Made by a program: the position numbers and the translations under genes
Notes under the pieces: generated by a model
The model's input: only the letters and a program-made list of their open reading frames with translations
What the model was told of the DNA's origin: nothing
Database searches by the model: none
Shown here: positions 56,928 through 64,000 of the stretch, piece after piece
Layout: each line of letters opens with the position of its first letter
Position numbering within the stretch: position 1 is the stretch's first letter
Source: Chitinophaga caseinilytica
Lineage (GTDB): Bacteria; Bacteroidota; Bacteroidia; Chitinophagales; Chitinophagaceae
DNA: 64,000 nucleotides
Assembly: GCF_038396765.1 (NCBI RefSeq)
Contig: NZ_CP150096.1
Span: 4,757,001-4,821,000 of the forward strand
Reading direction: 5' to 3'

Positions 56928-58202
56928 TTACTTCCACCGCCCGAACTTCGGGTGATGGATGCGTTGCGAGGAATATATACCGGCGTGGCCGCTGCAAAAA
57001 TAAGCCATGAGGCAAGCCACGCCAAAGTACACCACATTGTCTGCGCCGAATAGTTCGATGCCCATGAGCGTGCAGGCGATGGGCGTATTCGTTGCGCCGG
57101 CGAACACGGCGATGAAGCCCAGTGCGGCGAGCAGGTCTACCGGCGCCCCGGTATACAGCGCAATGGTGTTGCCGAGCGTGGCCCCGATGAAAAAGAGCGG
57201 TGTCACTTCTCCCCCTTTGAACCCCATCCCCAGCGTCACCACGGTAAAAACGAGTTTCCACAGCCAGCTGAATTGGTCGACGCCGCCTTCCTTAAATGCG
57301 TTCACGATGGAAATGCCTGCCGGATGTTGTGCGATAACGCCCAACCCGATATAATCCTCCGTTCCCGCGATAAAAACAAGTGCGATCACGATACAGCCGC
57401 CCACGAACGGCGTCAGCCAGGGCGTTTTCACGAATATTTTGCCGGACATGTTTTTCAATGCGTGCATGGCCCAGGAAAACAGCCGGCCGGCAAACCCGAA
57501 AGCCGCGCCTGCAACGATGGTGATGCCGAGCAACTGCCAATTGAACGCTTCACTGAAATGGATGGCGTAATGCGTATGGGTGGCGCCCCAGAGCCGGCAA
57601 ACCTGGTCAGACAAGTACGCCGCGAGGAGGCAGGGCAAAAGGGCTTTGAAATCGCGCAATTTGTTATTCCCGATCGCCAGCACTTCCAGGGCAAATACCG
57701 CACCTGCGATGGGCGTTCCGAATACCGCGCCGAACCCGCCGGCGATCCCCATCATGAGGACGACCCGCGTATCTTCTTCGTCCAGCTTCATCCACCGGCC
57801 GATCCTCGACGCCAGGCTGCCGCCCATTTGAACGGCCGTTCCCTCGCGCCCGGCGGAGCCGCCGAACAGGTGGGTCACGAGCGTGGTGAGCAGCACGAGC
57901 GGCGTCATCCGCAGCGGCACACCGCCGCCGGGCTCATGGATTTCGTCGATAATGAGGTTGTTGCCGCCGGCGGAATTTTTCCCGAACTGGTGATACAGCC
58001 ACCATATGCCGATCCCTGCCAGTGGCAGCAGGTACAGCAGCCAGGGATTTTCCCAGCGGGTTTCCGTTACAGCATCCAATGAAATGAGGAACAAGGCCAC
58101 GGCCGATCCGGTGAAAAGCGACACGGGCAGGGCGATGAGCGCAAAATAGGCGAAGTAAAACCTGGAGTGGAAAACGTCGATGGGAGAATTTGAATCGTTC
58201 AT
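56928..58202 (-). CDS. CLC-type antiporter, probably fluoride/proton (CLC-F)
   Basis: 424 residues with about ten or more membrane helices. CLC landmarks are GREGTAVQMGG, where the glutamate is the gating residue, GGFGAVFGTPIAG, and KGGEVTPLFFIGATLG. In place of the chloride-type GSGIP loop it has GGNNLIIDE; the Asn at the anion-contact Ser position fits the fluoride-exporting CLC-F branch as I recall it. The strong support comes from a fluoride riboswitch upstream. It would pump fluoride out in exchange for protons, lowering cytoplasmic fluoride. Length and motifs are intact. Confidence 0.9.
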   Translation of the reverse strand: MNDSNSPIDVFHSRFYFAYFALIALPVSLFTGSAVALFLISLDAVTETRWENPWLLYLLPLAGIGIWWLYHQFGKNSAGGNNLIIDEIHEPGGGVPLRMTPLVLLTTLVTHLFGGSAGREGTAVQMGGSLASRIGRWMKLDEEDTRVVLMMGIAGGFGAVFGTPIAGAVFALEVLAIGNNKLRDFKALLPCLLAAYLSDQVCRLWGATHTHYAIHFSEAFNWQLLGITIVAGAAFGFAGRLFSWAMHALKNMSGKIFVKTPWLTPFVGGCIVIALVFIAGTEDYIGLGVIAQHPAGISIVNAFKEGGVDQFSWLWKLVFTVVTLGMGFKGGEVTPLFFIGATLGNTIALYTGAPVDLLAALGFIAVFAGATNTPIACTLMGIELFGADNVVYFGVACLMAYFCSGHAGIYSSQRIHHPKFGRWK

Positions 58203-58204
58203 AC

Positions 58205-58248
58205 CTACAAATAGTTTAACATCCGGCCGAAGCCGTCAATATTTGCAG
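58205..58248 (-). promoter_or_regulatory. Expression-platform hairpin masking the CLC start
   Basis: On the minus strand CTGCAAATA (58240-58248) can pair with TATTTGTAG (58205-58213), which lies 2 bases before the ATG; the inner part also pairs (TTGAC with GTTAA, GGC with GCC around a TTCG loop). The stem begins at the end of the riboswitch pseudoknot, so fluoride binding could compete with it and free the start codon. Control would then be translational. Confidence 0.6.
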
Positions 58249-58299
58249 GCGCCATCAGCTGCGAAGCAGCGGTTTGGGTCAGGAAGACACCATTTCCTG
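58244..58299 (-). ncRNA. Fluoride riboswitch (crcB motif)
   Basis: On the minus strand AGGAAATGGTGTCTTCCTG forms P1 (AGGAA/TTCCT). After CCCAAACC comes a P3 stem GCTGC-TTC-GCAGC, then TGATGGCGCC. The pseudoknot pairs GGTGTC (58286-58291) with GGCGCC (58248-58253) through G-C and G-U pairs. The order P1, loop, AAAC, P3, CTGATGG and closing strand matches the fluoride riboswitch, and it lies 41 bases upstream of the CLC start. It would raise expression when fluoride is present. Confidence 0.85.
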
Positions 58300-58346
58300 T
58301 TTTGATGGCTGCAAGGTAAGCAATAATTCATTGCCTGTCAAGCGCA

Positions 58347-58380
58347 GCGCCGCCGCCCGCGAATCGGCGGACGGCGGCGC
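58347..58380 (-). terminator. Hairpin downstream of the flavin oxidoreductase gene
   Basis: GCGCCGCCG/CGGCGGCGC with a 16-base loop, 20 bases past the stop codon at 58400. It lacks a T-run, so it may stop transcription inefficiently or simply protect the 3' end. Confidence 0.45.
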
Positions 58381-58399
58381 CTTATTCCCGTTGATATTT

Positions 58400-59443
58400 T
58401 CAGGATTTCGTTTTGCCGAGGGCTTCGCGCACGGCGGGCGCCACGCGCGTTCCGAACAGCTCGATGCAGCGCAGTACTTTTTCCGGCTCGATGTAGCCTT
58501 TTACGAGCTGGCCGAGGAAACGGGTATGGCCGAAGAGCTTGTGCTGGTGGAGGATCTTGTCCACCACTTCCTGCACGCTGCCCACGAAGAGCGGGCCATC
58601 GGGTAAACGGAGGTATTCGAATTGTTCGCGGGTGATGGGCTGCCAGCCGCGGTCGAGGCCCACGCGGTTCATAAGCGCCTCGTACGAAGGCCAGAATTCA
58701 TCGGCCGCCTGGTCGGAATCTTCCGAGATATACATTTGGCTGTTGATACCGAATTGCAGTTTGGACAGGTCGTGCCCGGCTTCTTCCGCCGCTTTTTTAT
58801 AGAGGTTCATGAAAGGGACGAACTGTGCGGGGCGCCCGCCCAGAATGGCCACGATGAGCGGCAGCCCCAGCTTTCCGGCCCTGACGGCGGATGCGGGCGT
58901 GCCACCCGCGGCGATCCATACGGGCAGTGAAGATTGATATGGCCGGGGATATACGCCCCGGTTGGTGACCGGCGCGCGGTATTTCCCTTTCCAGGTGAGG
59001 GTTTCGTTTTCGTTGATCTCCAGCAGCATCTGGAGTTTTTCGATGAACAGCTGATCATAATCGCTCAGACTGAACCCGAACAGCGGGAACGATTCCGTGA
59101 ACGAGCCACGGCCCGCCATGATCTCCGCACGGCCGCCGGAAATGAGGTCGAGCGTGGCGAAGTTCTGGAACGTGCGCACGGGATCGGCGGAACTAAGCAC
59201 GGTTACCGAGCTGGTGAGCCGGATATGCTCCGTTACGGAAGCAATGCCGGCAAGGGCTACTTCGGGCGCGGAAATGATAAAGTCCGGGCGATGGTGCTCG
59301 CCCAGGGCGAACACGTCGAGTCCTGTCTGGTCGGCCATGCGCGCTTCCGCGATGAGTTCCTGCATGGCGAGGAAAGATGCGCGGGCGCCGCCGCTCACAC
59401 CTTCCGGTCTGATTTCTCCGAATGAGCTGATTCCTAATTCCAT
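58400..59443 (-). CDS. LLM-class flavin-dependent oxidoreductase
   Basis: 347 residues. The luciferase-like TIM-barrel start MELGISSFGEI is followed by LAMQELIAEARMADQTGLDVFALGEHH and LTSSVTVLSSADPVRTFQNFATLDLISGGRAEIMAGRG, which is typical of the bacterial luciferase-like family. It uses reduced FMN or F420-like flavin with oxygen to oxidise small substrates. A TATTTTTG element about 18-25 bases before the ATG supports its start. Single-gene unit. The substrate is unknown. Confidence 0.9.
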   Translation of the reverse strand: MELGISSFGEIRPEGVSGGARASFLAMQELIAEARMADQTGLDVFALGEHHRPDFIISAPEVALAGIASVTEHIRLTSSVTVLSSADPVRTFQNFATLDLISGGRAEIMAGRGSFTESFPLFGFSLSDYDQLFIEKLQMLLEINENETLTWKGKYRAPVTNRGVYPRPYQSSLPVWIAAGGTPASAVRAGKLGLPLIVAILGGRPAQFVPFMNLYKKAAEEAGHDLSKLQFGINSQMYISEDSDQAADEFWPSYEALMNRVGLDRGWQPITREQFEYLRLPDGPLFVGSVQEVVDKILHQHKLFGHTRFLGQLVKGYIEPEKVLRCIELFGTRVAPAVREALGKTKS

Positions 59444-59460
59444 AGTTCCGGTTTGAAATG

Positions 59461-59468
59461 CAAAAATA
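59461..59468 (-). promoter_or_regulatory. TAnnTTTG -7 element of the LLM oxidoreductase gene
   Basis: TATTTTTG on the minus strand, 17 bases before the ATG at 59443. Full match to the -7 consensus, giving a very short leader. Confidence 0.5.
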
Positions 59469-59621
59469 GGTGAAACCCGCCAGCCCCCGCCCCCCGGTGA
59501 CCTGCAGGTAAGTACGTCCAGCTACGGAAAACATTCATCCAATCACATCAAAACACTGAAAATCAATCCAATACATTTCAATGCGTGTATAACGCCTTCC
59601 AAGCCAACAGCTTTACCCACC

Positions 59622-59649
59622 AAAAAAAGCCCCCGGTTCCCGGGAGGCT
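59622..59649 (-). terminator. Rho-independent terminator of the VOC gene
   Basis: On the minus strand AGCCTCCCGG / CCGGGGGCT around a 3-4 base loop is followed by seven T bases. It ends transcription of the VOC gene (and of the small gene ahead of it). Confidence 0.85.
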
Positions 59650-59682
59650 TCGAAATGTCTTGTTGCGTTTCGTAAAGCGGAA

Positions 59683-60117
59683 TTATTGCGGTTTGTGCTC
59701 CATGCCCACCATCCACTGAATGCCGAATTTATCCGTGCACATCCCGAAAAGCGGGCTCCAGAAAGTGGGCCCCAGCGGCATGGACACTTTCCCGCCTGCG
59801 GAGAGCCCGTCGAAAATGCGCTTGCTTTCGGCTTCATCGGCTGTAGACAGTGACACGAAGCTGGCGTTGCCCTGGTTCACCGGGCCGTAAGCCGGCGGGC
59901 AATCGCTTCCCATCAAAACGTTGTTGCCAACGGGCAAAGCCACGTGCATCACCAGGTCAGCGTCTTTCGGGTCCATCGGCATATCGGGCGAAGGAGGCGC
60001 GTCTTTCATCCGCATCATGCCCGGACCGGTGAATTCACCGCCCAGTACGGATTTATAATATTCGAAAGCTTCCGCGCAATTGCCGTTGAAGTTCAGATAA
60101 GGATTCATTGTTGCCAT
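59683..60117 (-). CDS. VOC/PhnB-like protein
   Basis: 144 residues from ATG 60117 (MATMNPYLNFNGNCAEAFEYYKSVLGG), the classic PhnB opening. The rest (DLVMHVALPVGNNVLMGSD, ...FWSPLFGMCTDKFGIQWMVGMEH) matches the same fold as the protein at 29569-30051. It follows a small gene by 13 bases and forms an operon with it under the divergent promoter shared with the GlxA-type regulator. Reaction unknown. Confidence 0.9.
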   Translation of the reverse strand: MATMNPYLNFNGNCAEAFEYYKSVLGGEFTGPGMMRMKDAPPSPDMPMDPKDADLVMHVALPVGNNVLMGSDCPPAYGPVNQGNASFVSLSTADEAESKRIFDGLSAGGKVSMPLGPTFWSPLFGMCTDKFGIQWMVGMEHKPQ

Positions 60118-60130
60118 GTTGCAGGTATTT

Positions 60131-60373
60131 TTATGATGTGATAGATTGAGCGATAACGTCTTCCAATACCTCCGCATGATATCCGGACTTTTCCAGCAAG
60201 CCGATCACCGCCTGCGGATCCACTTCGGCGCCATCGCGGCACACGCGGAGGATGCGGTCGCAGTCTTCCAGGTCGAAGTTGGCGCGGCACCCTTCCAGCA
60301 CTTCCGCAATGGCGGCTACCAGCTGCCGGGCGACGGCTTCCGAAACTACGTCTGTTTTGAATACTTCGATCAT
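60131..60373 (-). CDS. Small hypothetical protein (80 residues)
   Basis: 80 residues starting MIEVFKTDVVSEAVARQLVAAIAEV. Helix-strand alternation plus NFDLEDCDRILRVC and the C-terminal AVIGLLEKSGYHAEVLED recall heavy-metal-associated ferredoxin-like folds, with two cysteines spaced C-x6-C. It is common in Bacteroidota without an assigned role. It starts a two-gene unit with the VOC gene and is divergent from the GlxA-type regulator. It was easy to overlook because longer overlapping frames mask it. Confidence 0.75.
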   Translation of the reverse strand: MIEVFKTDVVSEAVARQLVAAIAEVLEGCRANFDLEDCDRILRVCRDGAEVDPQAVIGLLEKSGYHAEVLEDVIAQSITS

Positions 60374-60391
60374 GCGGGGGAATTGATAACG

Positions 60392-60399
60392 CAAAAATA
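60392..60399 (-). promoter_or_regulatory. TAnnTTTG -7 element of the small gene-VOC operon
   Basis: TATTTTTG on the minus strand, 18 bases before the ATG at 60373. The -33 candidate (TTG) is only 14 bases upstream, shorter than usual, so the exact promoter is uncertain. Confidence 0.4.
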
Positions 60400-60469
60400 G
60401 CGGGCGATGTTCACAAAAGGGGGTGTAAAAAAGGCAAAATACGGGGTGGATTGCGCCAATTATTCTGCT

Positions 60470-60477
60470 TATTTTTG
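60470..60477 (+). promoter_or_regulatory. TAnnTTTG -7 element abutting the GlxA start
   Basis: TATTTTTG ends 4 bases before the ATG at 60482, so transcription would start at or next to the start codon. A TTG at 60451-60453 sits 16 bases upstream. If correct, the mRNA is leaderless. Confidence 0.45.
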
Positions 60478-60481
60478 GCAT

Positions 60482-61474
60482 ATGAAGCACATCTCCATTC
60501 TCATTCCCAAAGGCGCCGTGGCGCTGGGCTGTATCGAAGGATCGTTCCGGGTGTTCACGCAGGCCAACGAGTTTCTCCGCGCCGCTGGGGAAGAACCCAT
60601 GTTCAACGTGCAGTTTGTGGGAATGACGGACCAGGCGCAGGTGTACGACCGCCTTTTCACCGTTCAGCCGGACACCCGGATCGCCGACCTCCGCAAAACC
60701 GACCTCATCATCATCCCCGCCGTGAACGGCGATATGGACGAAGTGATCGCGGACAACGAAGCATTCCTCCCCTGGATCCGCCAGCAGCACGCACGCGGCG
60801 CGGAAGTGGCGAGCCTTTGCGTGGGGGCTTTCCTGCTCGCGGCCAGCGGATTGGTAGATGGCAAGAAATGTTCGACCCACTGGTTGTCGGAGCCCCTTTT
60901 CCGCGACATGTTCCCCAATGTAGAGCTCGTTCCCGACCGGATCATCACCGACGAAAAGGGCACCTATTCCAGCGGCGGCGCCAACTCGTTCTACAACCTG
61001 CTGCTGCACCTGGTGGAAAAATTCACGTACCGCGACGTGGCCATCCTTTGCTCCAAATATTTCGCCATCGAGATCGACCGCGACAGCCAGAGCGCATTCA
61101 TTATGTTCAAAGGCCAGAAAGACCATCCGGACGATTCCGTACGTGAAATCCAGTCTTACATCGAGTCCAACTTCGCCGAGCGCATTACCGTAGACCAGCT
61201 CACGTCGCACTTCGCGATCAGCCGGCGCAGCCTGGAGCGGCGTTTCAAGAAAGCCACGCGCAACACCGTTACCGAATACATCCAGCGGGTAAAGATCGAA
61301 GCGGCGAAAAAAGGGTTCGAAACGAGCCGGAAAAATATCACGGAAGTGATGTTCGAAGTGGGATACACCGACAACAAGGCATTCCGGACGCTGTTCAAAC
61401 GCACGACCGGCCTTTCGCCCGTGGAATACCGTAAAAAGTACAACCGCGAAGTGCCGCTGCCTGCGCGCAACTGA
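60482..61474 (+). CDS. GlxA-family AraC regulator with DJ-1/PfpI domain
   Basis: 330 residues from ATG 60482 (MKHISILIPKG), the conserved start. Residues 1-180 form a DJ-1/PfpI (class I amidotransferase-like) domain with C113 in ASLCVGAFLLA, the nucleophile-elbow position. Residues 220-325 carry the AraC helix-turn-helix pair (ERITVDQLTSHFAISRRSLERRFKKAT, then NITEVMFEVGYTDNKAFRTLFKRTTG). It likely senses a reactive aldehyde or similar and controls the divergent small-gene/VOC pair; that is inference from location. Confidence 0.92.
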   Translation: MKHISILIPKGAVALGCIEGSFRVFTQANEFLRAAGEEPMFNVQFVGMTDQAQVYDRLFTVQPDTRIADLRKTDLIIIPAVNGDMDEVIADNEAFLPWIRQQHARGAEVASLCVGAFLLAASGLVDGKKCSTHWLSEPLFRDMFPNVELVPDRIITDEKGTYSSGGANSFYNLLLHLVEKFTYRDVAILCSKYFAIEIDRDSQSAFIMFKGQKDHPDDSVREIQSYIESNFAERITVDQLTSHFAISRRSLERRFKKATRNTVTEYIQRVKIEAAKKGFETSRKNITEVMFEVGYTDNKAFRTLFKRTTGLSPVEYRKKYNREVPLPARN

Positions 61475-61775
61475 CGCATTCCCGGAATTTCGCTATATTG
61501 TAACCCGAAACTTTAGACAAACATGCAATTTCAGTATCCTTCCACTCCTCCTCCTGCCGTGCAGCTGTAATCACAGATGATTCACGGACGTACGTAAAAT
61601 GCCGCACCATTCGTTGCGGCCGGCTTTGCCATTCCTCCCAAGGGTTGTCTGATACAGCTTTTCCCGCTACTTAACGGGCGTGATCGTTATTGCACGCCCA
61701 TTTCCGCTTCCGGCATTCCGCCGGACGATTTCCTGTATCCGGGAACGCACGGCCGTTCCCCCAACCCGATCATCG
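61475..61775. other. Intergenic region, no gene seen
   Basis: 301 bases between the GlxA-type regulator and the EamA gene. A 15-codon frame at 61523-61570 (MQFQYPSTPPPAVQL) and a weak CCGCA/TGCGG hairpin near 61602 were noted, but neither is convincing. Confidence 0.4.
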
Positions 61776-62666
61776 ATGACCAGATATATGTTCATGGTAT
61801 TTGCCGGCGCATGCAGCTACGGCATGTTGTCTACTTTCGTCAAACTCGCGTTCCGGCAGGGTTTCGGCCCAGTTCACATTGCTTTTCTGCAGGCGCTCAC
61901 GGGCATGTGCGTGCTGTGGGGCATTACGCTTTTGAAGGAAAAATCGCGCTTCCGCATCAACGCCCCGCTGCTGGCGACGGGCGCCGCCATCGGCCTCACG
62001 TCTTTCGTGTATTACGTTTCCGTGCAGTTCATTCCTGCTTCGCTCGCCATCGTTTTGCTTATGCAATTCGTGTGGATGGGGATTTTGTTCGACTGGCTGC
62101 TTTTCGGCCAACGGCCCGGCAGCCGGCATTGGCTGTGCGTGGGGCTTATTCTTGCGGGCACGTTTTTATCGTCGGGCATTTCGGCCGGTGGTCAATTTCC
62201 GGCTGGCTACTGGAAAGGCGTTGGCCTGGCGCTGCTGTCCGCTTTTTTCTACGCGGTTTTTATCGTCGCCAATAGCAAGGCCGGGCAGGACGTGCCCCCT
62301 GTGCGCAAAAGTGCCGTGATGATGACGGGCGCTTCCCTGGCGATTTTCCTCGTCAATTGCAGGACGCTCGTGCTCACGCCGCTCCCCGGCGCAGGGATCC
62401 TGCCGTGGACGGCCTTCCTGGCCTTCTTCGGCACCATTCTGCCGCCATTGCTTTTTGCGAAAGGGATCCCGAAGATCGGCGCCTCCCTGAGCGCGCTCGT
62501 CATGTCTGCCGAATTGCCCGTAGCCGTGCTTTGCTCCAGCCTGTTGCTGCGCGAAGCCGTAAATCCGCTCCAATGGGGCGGTGTGGGATTGATGCTCGCG
62601 GCCATGGCGCTGTTGCCGAAAAGCGCCGGTAAAGCGGTTATAAAACAAACAGGGCAAACGGTGTAA
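61776..62666 (+). CDS. EamA-family (DMT) transporter
   Basis: 296 residues from ATG 61776 (MTRYMFMVFAGACSYGMLSTFVKLAF); an upstream in-frame ATG gives an unlikely Arg/Pro-rich start. Ten membrane helices in two EamA repeats are visible, the first opening with FAGACSYGMLSTFVKLAF and the second at YWKGVGLALLSAFFYAVFIVANS. Such transporters export amino acids or small metabolites. It is single and converges on the Mla genes with a large hairpin between. Confidence 0.88.
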   Translation: MTRYMFMVFAGACSYGMLSTFVKLAFRQGFGPVHIAFLQALTGMCVLWGITLLKEKSRFRINAPLLATGAAIGLTSFVYYVSVQFIPASLAIVLLMQFVWMGILFDWLLFGQRPGSRHWLCVGLILAGTFLSSGISAGGQFPAGYWKGVGLALLSAFFYAVFIVANSKAGQDVPPVRKSAVMMTGASLAIFLVNCRTLVLTPLPGAGILPWTAFLAFFGTILPPLLFAKGIPKIGASLSALVMSAELPVAVLCSSLLLREAVNPLQWGGVGLMLAAMALLPKSAGKAVIKQTGQTV

Positions 62667-62695
62667 TCCGGCTGCGCGCAATGCAGTTAAACGCT

Positions 62696-62742
62696 TTGTG
62701 GCCCGGGGGAACGTCTGATCAGATCGTTCTGCCGGGCCACAA
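62696..62742. terminator. Strong hairpin between convergent genes
   Basis: An 11-bp stem TTGTGGCCCGG/CCGGGCCACAA encloses an inner palindrome around TCTGATCAGA. It has no long T-run but sits exactly between the EamA and MlaD stops, and probably serves both. Confidence 0.65.
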
Positions 62743-62762
62743 GGTCGTTATGAAAATAGGAG

Positions 62763-63806
62763 TTATTGTGCGGACAAAGAATCCTTCTGCGCACGTTCCG
62801 CTTCTTTCTCCAGGCGCTTCTGTTCCTTGGCTTCCGCCTTGTCGCGCCGGCGGAAGAACCCGCGGAGCAGGAAGTTGTGCTGCAACGCTTCCATGTTTTC
62901 GTCGAGCTTGTAGGTGCTTGATTGCAGGTTCTTGATCGTGGTTTTGAGGGATTGCGCCGTGGCTTCGTCGTTCAGCAGCATACCAGCCGGCGTTTTACTG
63001 CTTTTCAGGTTATCGTTCACGCTGGCGCTCGCGGACTGGAGGTTGTTCATCACACTATCGATCCCCTTCGACGCCGATTCGATCCGGCTCATCGACGAGC
63101 GCAGGTTCGAAAACACGACGGTATCCGTCACGAGATCGTTGGCCAGGGAGCCCTTGCTCTGTAATTTCCCCGTATAGTCGGTCAGGTTAGCCGTGATGCG
63201 GCGGGTGTTTTCCGTGGTGCGCTGCAATCCGGCGATTGCGCCCTTCAGATCGTTATACACCGTATCGCTGGCAATCAACCGTCCCAAAGAACCTTCTCCC
63301 TCCGCGATCTTTTTGGTGATCGTTTTCAGGTTGCCGGTAATTTCCACGAGGCTTTTATTGTTGACCTGCAGCGTTTCGAGCAGCTCGTCGCTGCTGATGG
63401 CGGTCACCACCGCAATGGTATCTCCGTCTTCCACCGCCGGCACGCCGGCCGTTCCGCCAGACAGCGCGATGATCTTGTTGCCCACCAGCCCGTCGGAGCT
63501 CACTTTGGCCACCACGTCCTTATGAATGAAATCGCGGCTGCGCTTGTCGATCTCCATCCGGACCTGGATGCGGTCGTGCCCCAGGAAGCTGATGGCTTTG
63601 ATGGTGCCGACCTTCACTCCGGAATACCAGACGTTGTCGCCCTTCGCGAGGCCGCCGATGTCGTGGAACACGGCCACTACGCCGAGGCTGGACATGAATG
63701 TTTTTTTCTGTCCACCCAGGATGAGGATCCCTGCAACGAAAATGAGCAATCCGATAAATACGAATATGCCTACGATGACGCCTCTTTTTGTGCTTTTATC
63801 GTTCAT
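62763..63806 (-). CDS. MlaD-like MCE-domain lipid-transport protein
   Basis: 347 residues. One N-terminal membrane helix (about 12-30, VFIGLLIFVAGILIL) precedes an MCE domain (about 38-116; AVFHDIGGLAKGDNVWYSGVKVGTIKAIS, KVSSDGLVGNKIIALSGG). Long coiled coils follow (about 130-345), as expected for proteins that span the periplasm. It forms the hexameric ring of a phospholipid transporter of the Mla type. The MlaF-type ATPase gene ends 3 bases upstream in the same direction, so they are one operon. Confidence 0.92.
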   Translation of the reverse strand: MNDKSTKRGVIVGIFVFIGLLIFVAGILILGGQKKTFMSSLGVVAVFHDIGGLAKGDNVWYSGVKVGTIKAISFLGHDRIQVRMEIDKRSRDFIHKDVVAKVSSDGLVGNKIIALSGGTAGVPAVEDGDTIAVVTAISSDELLETLQVNNKSLVEITGNLKTITKKIAEGEGSLGRLIASDTVYNDLKGAIAGLQRTTENTRRITANLTDYTGKLQSKGSLANDLVTDTVVFSNLRSSMSRIESASKGIDSVMNNLQSASASVNDNLKSSKTPAGMLLNDEATAQSLKTTIKNLQSSTYKLDENMEALQHNFLLRGFFRRRDKAEAKEQKRLEKEAERAQKDSLSAQ

Positions 63807-63809
63807 GGC

Positions 63810-64000
63810 TTACTGAATAAAATTGTAATCATAAAATTCCCGGATCAGCTCATCGCCTTCACCTTCGGAAAATACCGTATCAAAATCTCCCTGCCGGATA
63901 AATTTCCCTTCTTTCATCACAGCGATCTTATCGCCCGTGGCGCGGGCGCAGGTAAGGTCGTGCGTGATGATGATAGAGCTGGTCTTGAACCTTTTTTGTA
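63810..64000 (-). CDS. MlaF-like ABC transporter ATPase (5' end outside window)
   Basis: Only the C-terminal ~62 residues are present, cut by the window edge. They include the switch region SIIITHDLTCARATGDKIAVMKEGKF, the pattern of MlaF/Ttg2A ATPases after the Walker B segment. The stop is 3 bases before the MlaD start. The ATPase would drive phospholipid transport through the MlaD ring. Earlier motifs lie outside the window. Confidence 0.88.
   Translation of the reverse strand, partial: QKRFKTSSIIITHDLTCARATGDKIAVMKEGKFIRQGDFDTVFSEGEGDELIREFYDYNFIQ

Noticed and set aside
58347..58380. Strong GC hairpin as a regulatory RNA of the CLC gene
   Set aside because: It lies upstream of the riboswitch, close to the stop of the next gene, and looks like a 3'-end structure of that gene.
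61523..61570. 15-codon frame upstream of the EamA gene
   Set aside because: Proline-rich and without a matching regulatory structure.

Overview
The window looks like chromosome of a Bacteroidota bacterium, most likely a Chitinophaga-type member of the Chitinophagaceae. The evidence is two SusC/SusD outer-membrane uptake pairs, one with a divergent ECF sigma factor and FecR anti-sigma factor, LytTR/LytS signalling, TonB-dependent receptors with CarboxypepD-like N-termini, few Shine-Dalgarno sites, and several TAnnTTTG-type -7 promoter elements. Base composition is fairly GC-rich, apart from an AT-rich patch around 9.0-10.3 kb. No rRNA, tRNA, insertion sequence or CRISPR array was recognised.

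Layout. 0-9 kb: the end of an unknown gene, a secreted TIMP-like protein, a membrane protein, a LytTR/LytS two-component pair on the minus strand, and a divergent ABC exporter whose permease is fused to an M1-type metallopeptidase. 9-10.3 kb: two AT-rich orphan genes. 10.4-15 kb: a leucine operon (leuC, leuD, a LeuA/CimA-type synthase, leuB) closed by a terminator; leuC is frameshifted at its end. 15-25 kb: a TPR histidine kinase, then a sigma/FecR/SusC/SusD locus ending in an exonuclease-endonuclease-phosphatase lipoprotein. 25-42.5 kb: many small housekeeping and accessory genes (ArnT-like glycosyltransferase, PAP2 phosphatase, VOC proteins, MarR, HxlR and AraC regulators, a TonB receptor, PhyH, NmrA, YjbQ and others). 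42.6-50.9 kb: a SusCD operon with two tandem sulfatases behind a 320-nt leader that holds a small cysteine-containing reading frame. 51-56.4 kb: a 1763-residue protein combining two alpha/beta-hydrolase modules, a CHAT protease and TPR-like helices. 57-58.3 kb: a CLC antiporter preceded by a fluoride riboswitch. 58.4-64 kb: a flavin oxidoreductase, a VOC protein, a GlxA-type regulator, an EamA exporter and an Mla (MCE) lipid-transport operon running off the end.

The most notable signals are the giant CHAT protein (one hydrolase module appears to have lost its nucleophile), the fluoride riboswitch/CLC unit with a hairpin that can mask the start codon, the cysteine leader peptide and nested leader RNA upstream of the sulfatase operon, and three independent tandem-repeat arrays at the 3' ends of genes. 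In two of these arrays the repeat unit is visibly a copy of the end of the adjacent coding sequence.
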